This document shows, piece by piece, positions 6,542 through 7,672 of a DNA stretch of 7,672 bases. The stretch is from NCBI GenBank assembly GCA_002733385.1, contig NVVO01000010.1, positions 77,166 through 84,837 on the forward strand. Reading direction: 5' to 3'. How positions within the stretch are numbered: position 1 is the first letter of the stretch; the number at the start of each line of letters is the position of its first letter. The DNA is from Robiginitomaculum sp. Lineage in GTDB: Bacteria; Pseudomonadota; Alphaproteobacteria; Caulobacterales; Maricaulaceae. The position numbers and the translations under genes were made by a program. Below the pieces are notes generated by a model. It saw only the letters and a program-made list of their open reading frames with translations, was not told the origin of the DNA and made no database searches.

Positions 6542-6564
6542 TGTGTTCTTTCAATAGGTTGTCC
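6542..6564 (+). repeat. Left terminal inverted repeat (IRL)
   Basis: TGTGT, then a variable patch, then TCAATAGGTTGTCC. It matches the complement of the right end at 19 of 23 positions; the four mismatches are clustered at 6547-6550. The 14-bp inner block (6551-6564) is identical in both ends and is probably the transposase recognition core. Confidence 0.9.
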
Positions 6565-6627
6565 ATTCGGTGTTAATCGTAGACACTGGAATTACCAAAT
6601 TTCAGTTTTACGAGGAGACACCGAATG
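6564..6627 (+). promoter_or_regulatory. Inverted repeat that can bury the transposase start codon
   Basis: CATTCGGTGT (6564-6573) is the exact complement of ACACCGAATG (6618-6627), which contains the whole ATG. The ribosome site GAGGAG (6612-6617) sits directly beside the stem, with a 44-base loop. A transcript entering the element from outside would carry both arms and could hide the start. One beginning at an internal promoter past the left arm would not. A weak internal candidate is TTTCAA 6549-6554 with GTTAAT 6572-6577. Confidence 0.55.
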
Positions 6628-6690
6628 AACATGCATAAGAATGCCAGATTAACACCGATTGGTCGAGAGAGAATGATTGAGGATATGTTG

Positions 6691-6740
6691 CGCAGGCAGA
6701 CACCTGCCGTAGCGGCCCGCAAGGCAGGTGTCTGCCCGCG
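6691..6740 (+). repeat. Long perfect hairpin inside the transposase coding region
   Basis: GGCAGACACCTGCC (6695-6708) is the exact complement of GGCAGGTGTCTGCC (6723-6736). After one mismatch, CGC and GCG extend the stem outward, with a 14-base loop that itself contains GCGG/CCGC. Each arm is also a small palindrome (GGCAG/CTGCC), so two short hairpins are an alternative fold. It lies in the codons for the first helix-turn-helix (QTPA and AGVCP). Confidence 0.7.
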
Positions 6741-7549
6741 CACGGCTAAAAAATGGTTGGCCCGGTATCAGTGCGAAGGGTTTGACGGTCTGCAAGATCG
6801 CTCATCACGACCGCACAAATTGTACAACCCCACATGCACCGATAAAGTCGCCCGCGTTATCCATCTGCGAAGGCGCAAGCTCACAGGCACACATATTGCA
6901 AAGATTGTCGGAGTGTCGGCTGCCACCGTTAGCCGGGTGCTGAAACGTGCTGGCCTGTCACGCATGAAAGACCTGGAGCCAAAGCGACCGGAGAATCGTT
7001 ACGAATACCCAAACCCCGGCGATATGATCCACATCGATATCAAGCGTTTTGGCAGGTTTACCCGCACGGGACATCGCATAACCGGGGATCGGCGCGGCCA
7101 AAGCAATACACGTGGTGTCGGCTGGGAATACCTGCATGTTTGTGTTGATGATCATTCGCGCCTGGCCTTTACGGCTCTATTTCCTAACGAGAGGGCCGTA
7201 AGCGCAATCCGGTTTCTAAAGGATGCTGTTGCCTGGTATGCCAAACTTGGTATCAAAATCAGGCGCGTGATGACTGATAATGGAAGCTGTTACAAATCAC
7301 ATGCTTTTGCCAAACCCTGCAACGTCTTGGGCATCAAGCACATCCGCACCAAACCCTATACACCCAGAACCAATGGCAAAGTCGAACGCTTCATCAAAAC
7401 AATGATCACCGAATGGGCATATGCTCGCACCTCGACACATCAGACCAAAGAGCTAAAACACTATTCCCATGGACACATATGTACAATTGGCATAGACTAC
7501 ACGGAGGCATAAAAAACAAAACCCCAGTCGAAAGAACTAGACTGAATGA

Positions 7550-7572
7550 GGACAACCTATTGAGGTTACACA
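7550..7572 (-). repeat. Right terminal inverted repeat (IRR)
   Basis: Complement of the left end, with the inner block GGACAACCTATTGA identical to it. The repeat lies inside the original reading frame of the transposase, encoding its last residues (EDNLLRLHT), as is common in this family. Confidence 0.9.
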
Positions 7573-7578
7573 CCTAGA
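7573..7578. repeat. Right target-site duplication CCTAGA
   Basis: Exact copy of 6536-6541. The TAG inside it (7575-7577) is in frame with the ancestral transposase, so the stop codon comes from the target rather than from the element itself. Confidence 0.8.
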
Positions 7579-7672
7579 GCGCTCCGTGTTAAATCATATC
7601 CATTTGACTGGTTTTTCCCGTTCGCTGGCTAGGCGAGCCACGTGCAGTGGCCTTATTGGCCACAATCGGGGC
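7579..7672. other. Non-coding flank with two adjacent small hairpins
   Basis: No gene is visible to the window edge. Two hairpins stand side by side: TGGCT/AGCCA (7626-7640, 5-base loop) and GTGGCC/GGCCAC (7647-7663, 5-base loop). No T-tract follows, so they are not called a terminator. Such paired palindromes occur in dispersed intergenic repeats, which is a guess here. Confidence 0.35.

Larger units (their letters stand above)
6542..7572 (+). mobile_element. IS481-family insertion sequence, 1031 bp
   Basis: The element starts TGTGTTCTTTC and, read from the other end, TGTGTAACCTC. It has 23-bp imperfect terminal repeats (6542-6564 and 7550-7572) and a 6-bp CCTAGA duplication. Size, TGT ends, one DDE transposase and the CTAG-centred target all fit IS481. 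The intact duplication indicates simple insertion with no later rearrangement at the ends. The transposase is frameshifted, so the copy can move only if an intact relative supplies enzyme. The left end faces the MBOAT promoter region. Confidence 0.9.
6625..7577 (+). pseudogene. IS481-family DDE transposase, frameshifted near its C-terminus
   Basis: The frame from ATG 6625 (GAGGAG 7 bases upstream) begins like IS481 transposases (MNMHKNARLTP). It has two helix-turn-helix regions (about 28-48 and 87-111) and a DDE core: Asp138 (IHIDIKRFG), Asp218 (MTDNGS) and Glu254 (GKVERF), a DD35E spacing. After AYAR (ending 7428) the frame runs off into unrelated residues and stops at 7512. From 7437 the other frame restores the family ending: TSDQRAK, THMYNWHRLHGG, NKTPVERTRL, EDNLLRLHT, stop TAG 7575-7577. 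Only 8 bases (7429-7436) stand where three codons are expected, so one base was lost. The repaired length is about 317 residues. The catalytic triad survives, but the lost tail makes activity doubtful. A sequencing error is the alternative. Confidence 0.88.

Noticed and set aside
1..7672. CRISPR array, tRNA or rRNA
   Set aside because: No regularly spaced repeats and no tRNA- or rRNA-like segments were seen on either strand.

Overview
The window reads as a piece of a Gram-negative, probably alphaproteobacterial, chromosome. This rests on a Rhizobium-like IS481-family element, mid-range GC, and a periplasm-type SGNH/MBOAT pair; the phylum is inference. It contains two convergent gene sets that together look like one cell-envelope acylation pathway, followed by a decayed insertion sequence.

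Left part (plus strand, 294-3924): four closely spaced genes encode a DltA-like amino-acid adenylating enzyme, a formyltransferase of the Fmt/NRPS F-domain type, a 76-residue carrier protein with a phosphopantetheine serine, and an alpha/beta hydrolase. The first 80 bases probably hold the last 25 codons of an unrelated upstream gene.

Middle part (minus strand, 6271 down to 3921): three genes are read MBOAT acyltransferase, then a 41-residue single-span microprotein, then a membrane-anchored SGNH acyltransferase/hydrolase. The microprotein is the easiest to miss. It overlaps the MBOAT gene by 8 bases, has a strong GGAGGG ribosome binding site, and ends in the hexapeptide PVYQGF. That ending resembles the C-terminal tyrosine 'acyl shuttle' hexapeptide of DltX. 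The two operons meet tail to tail with their stop codons interleaved at 3921-3924.

Working model (inference): an amino acid is activated and loaded on the carrier protein, its amino group is formylated, and the MBOAT moves the N-formyl-aminoacyl group through the membrane onto the microprotein tyrosine. The SGNH protein then places it on an extracytoplasmic glycan. This would be a Dlt-type system with a formylation step added. I do not know of a described system with this composition, but I could not search.

Right part (6536-7578): a 1031-bp IS481-family element with 23-bp imperfect terminal repeats is flanked by a 6-bp CCTAGA duplication that fits the NCTAGN target known for this family. 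Its DD35E transposase has lost one base near 7429-7436 and is a pseudogene. The element carries a 10-bp inverted repeat that would bury the transposase start codon, and a second long hairpin inside the coding region. The element lies about 270 bp upstream of the MBOAT start. The last ~95 bases hold no gene, only small hairpins.
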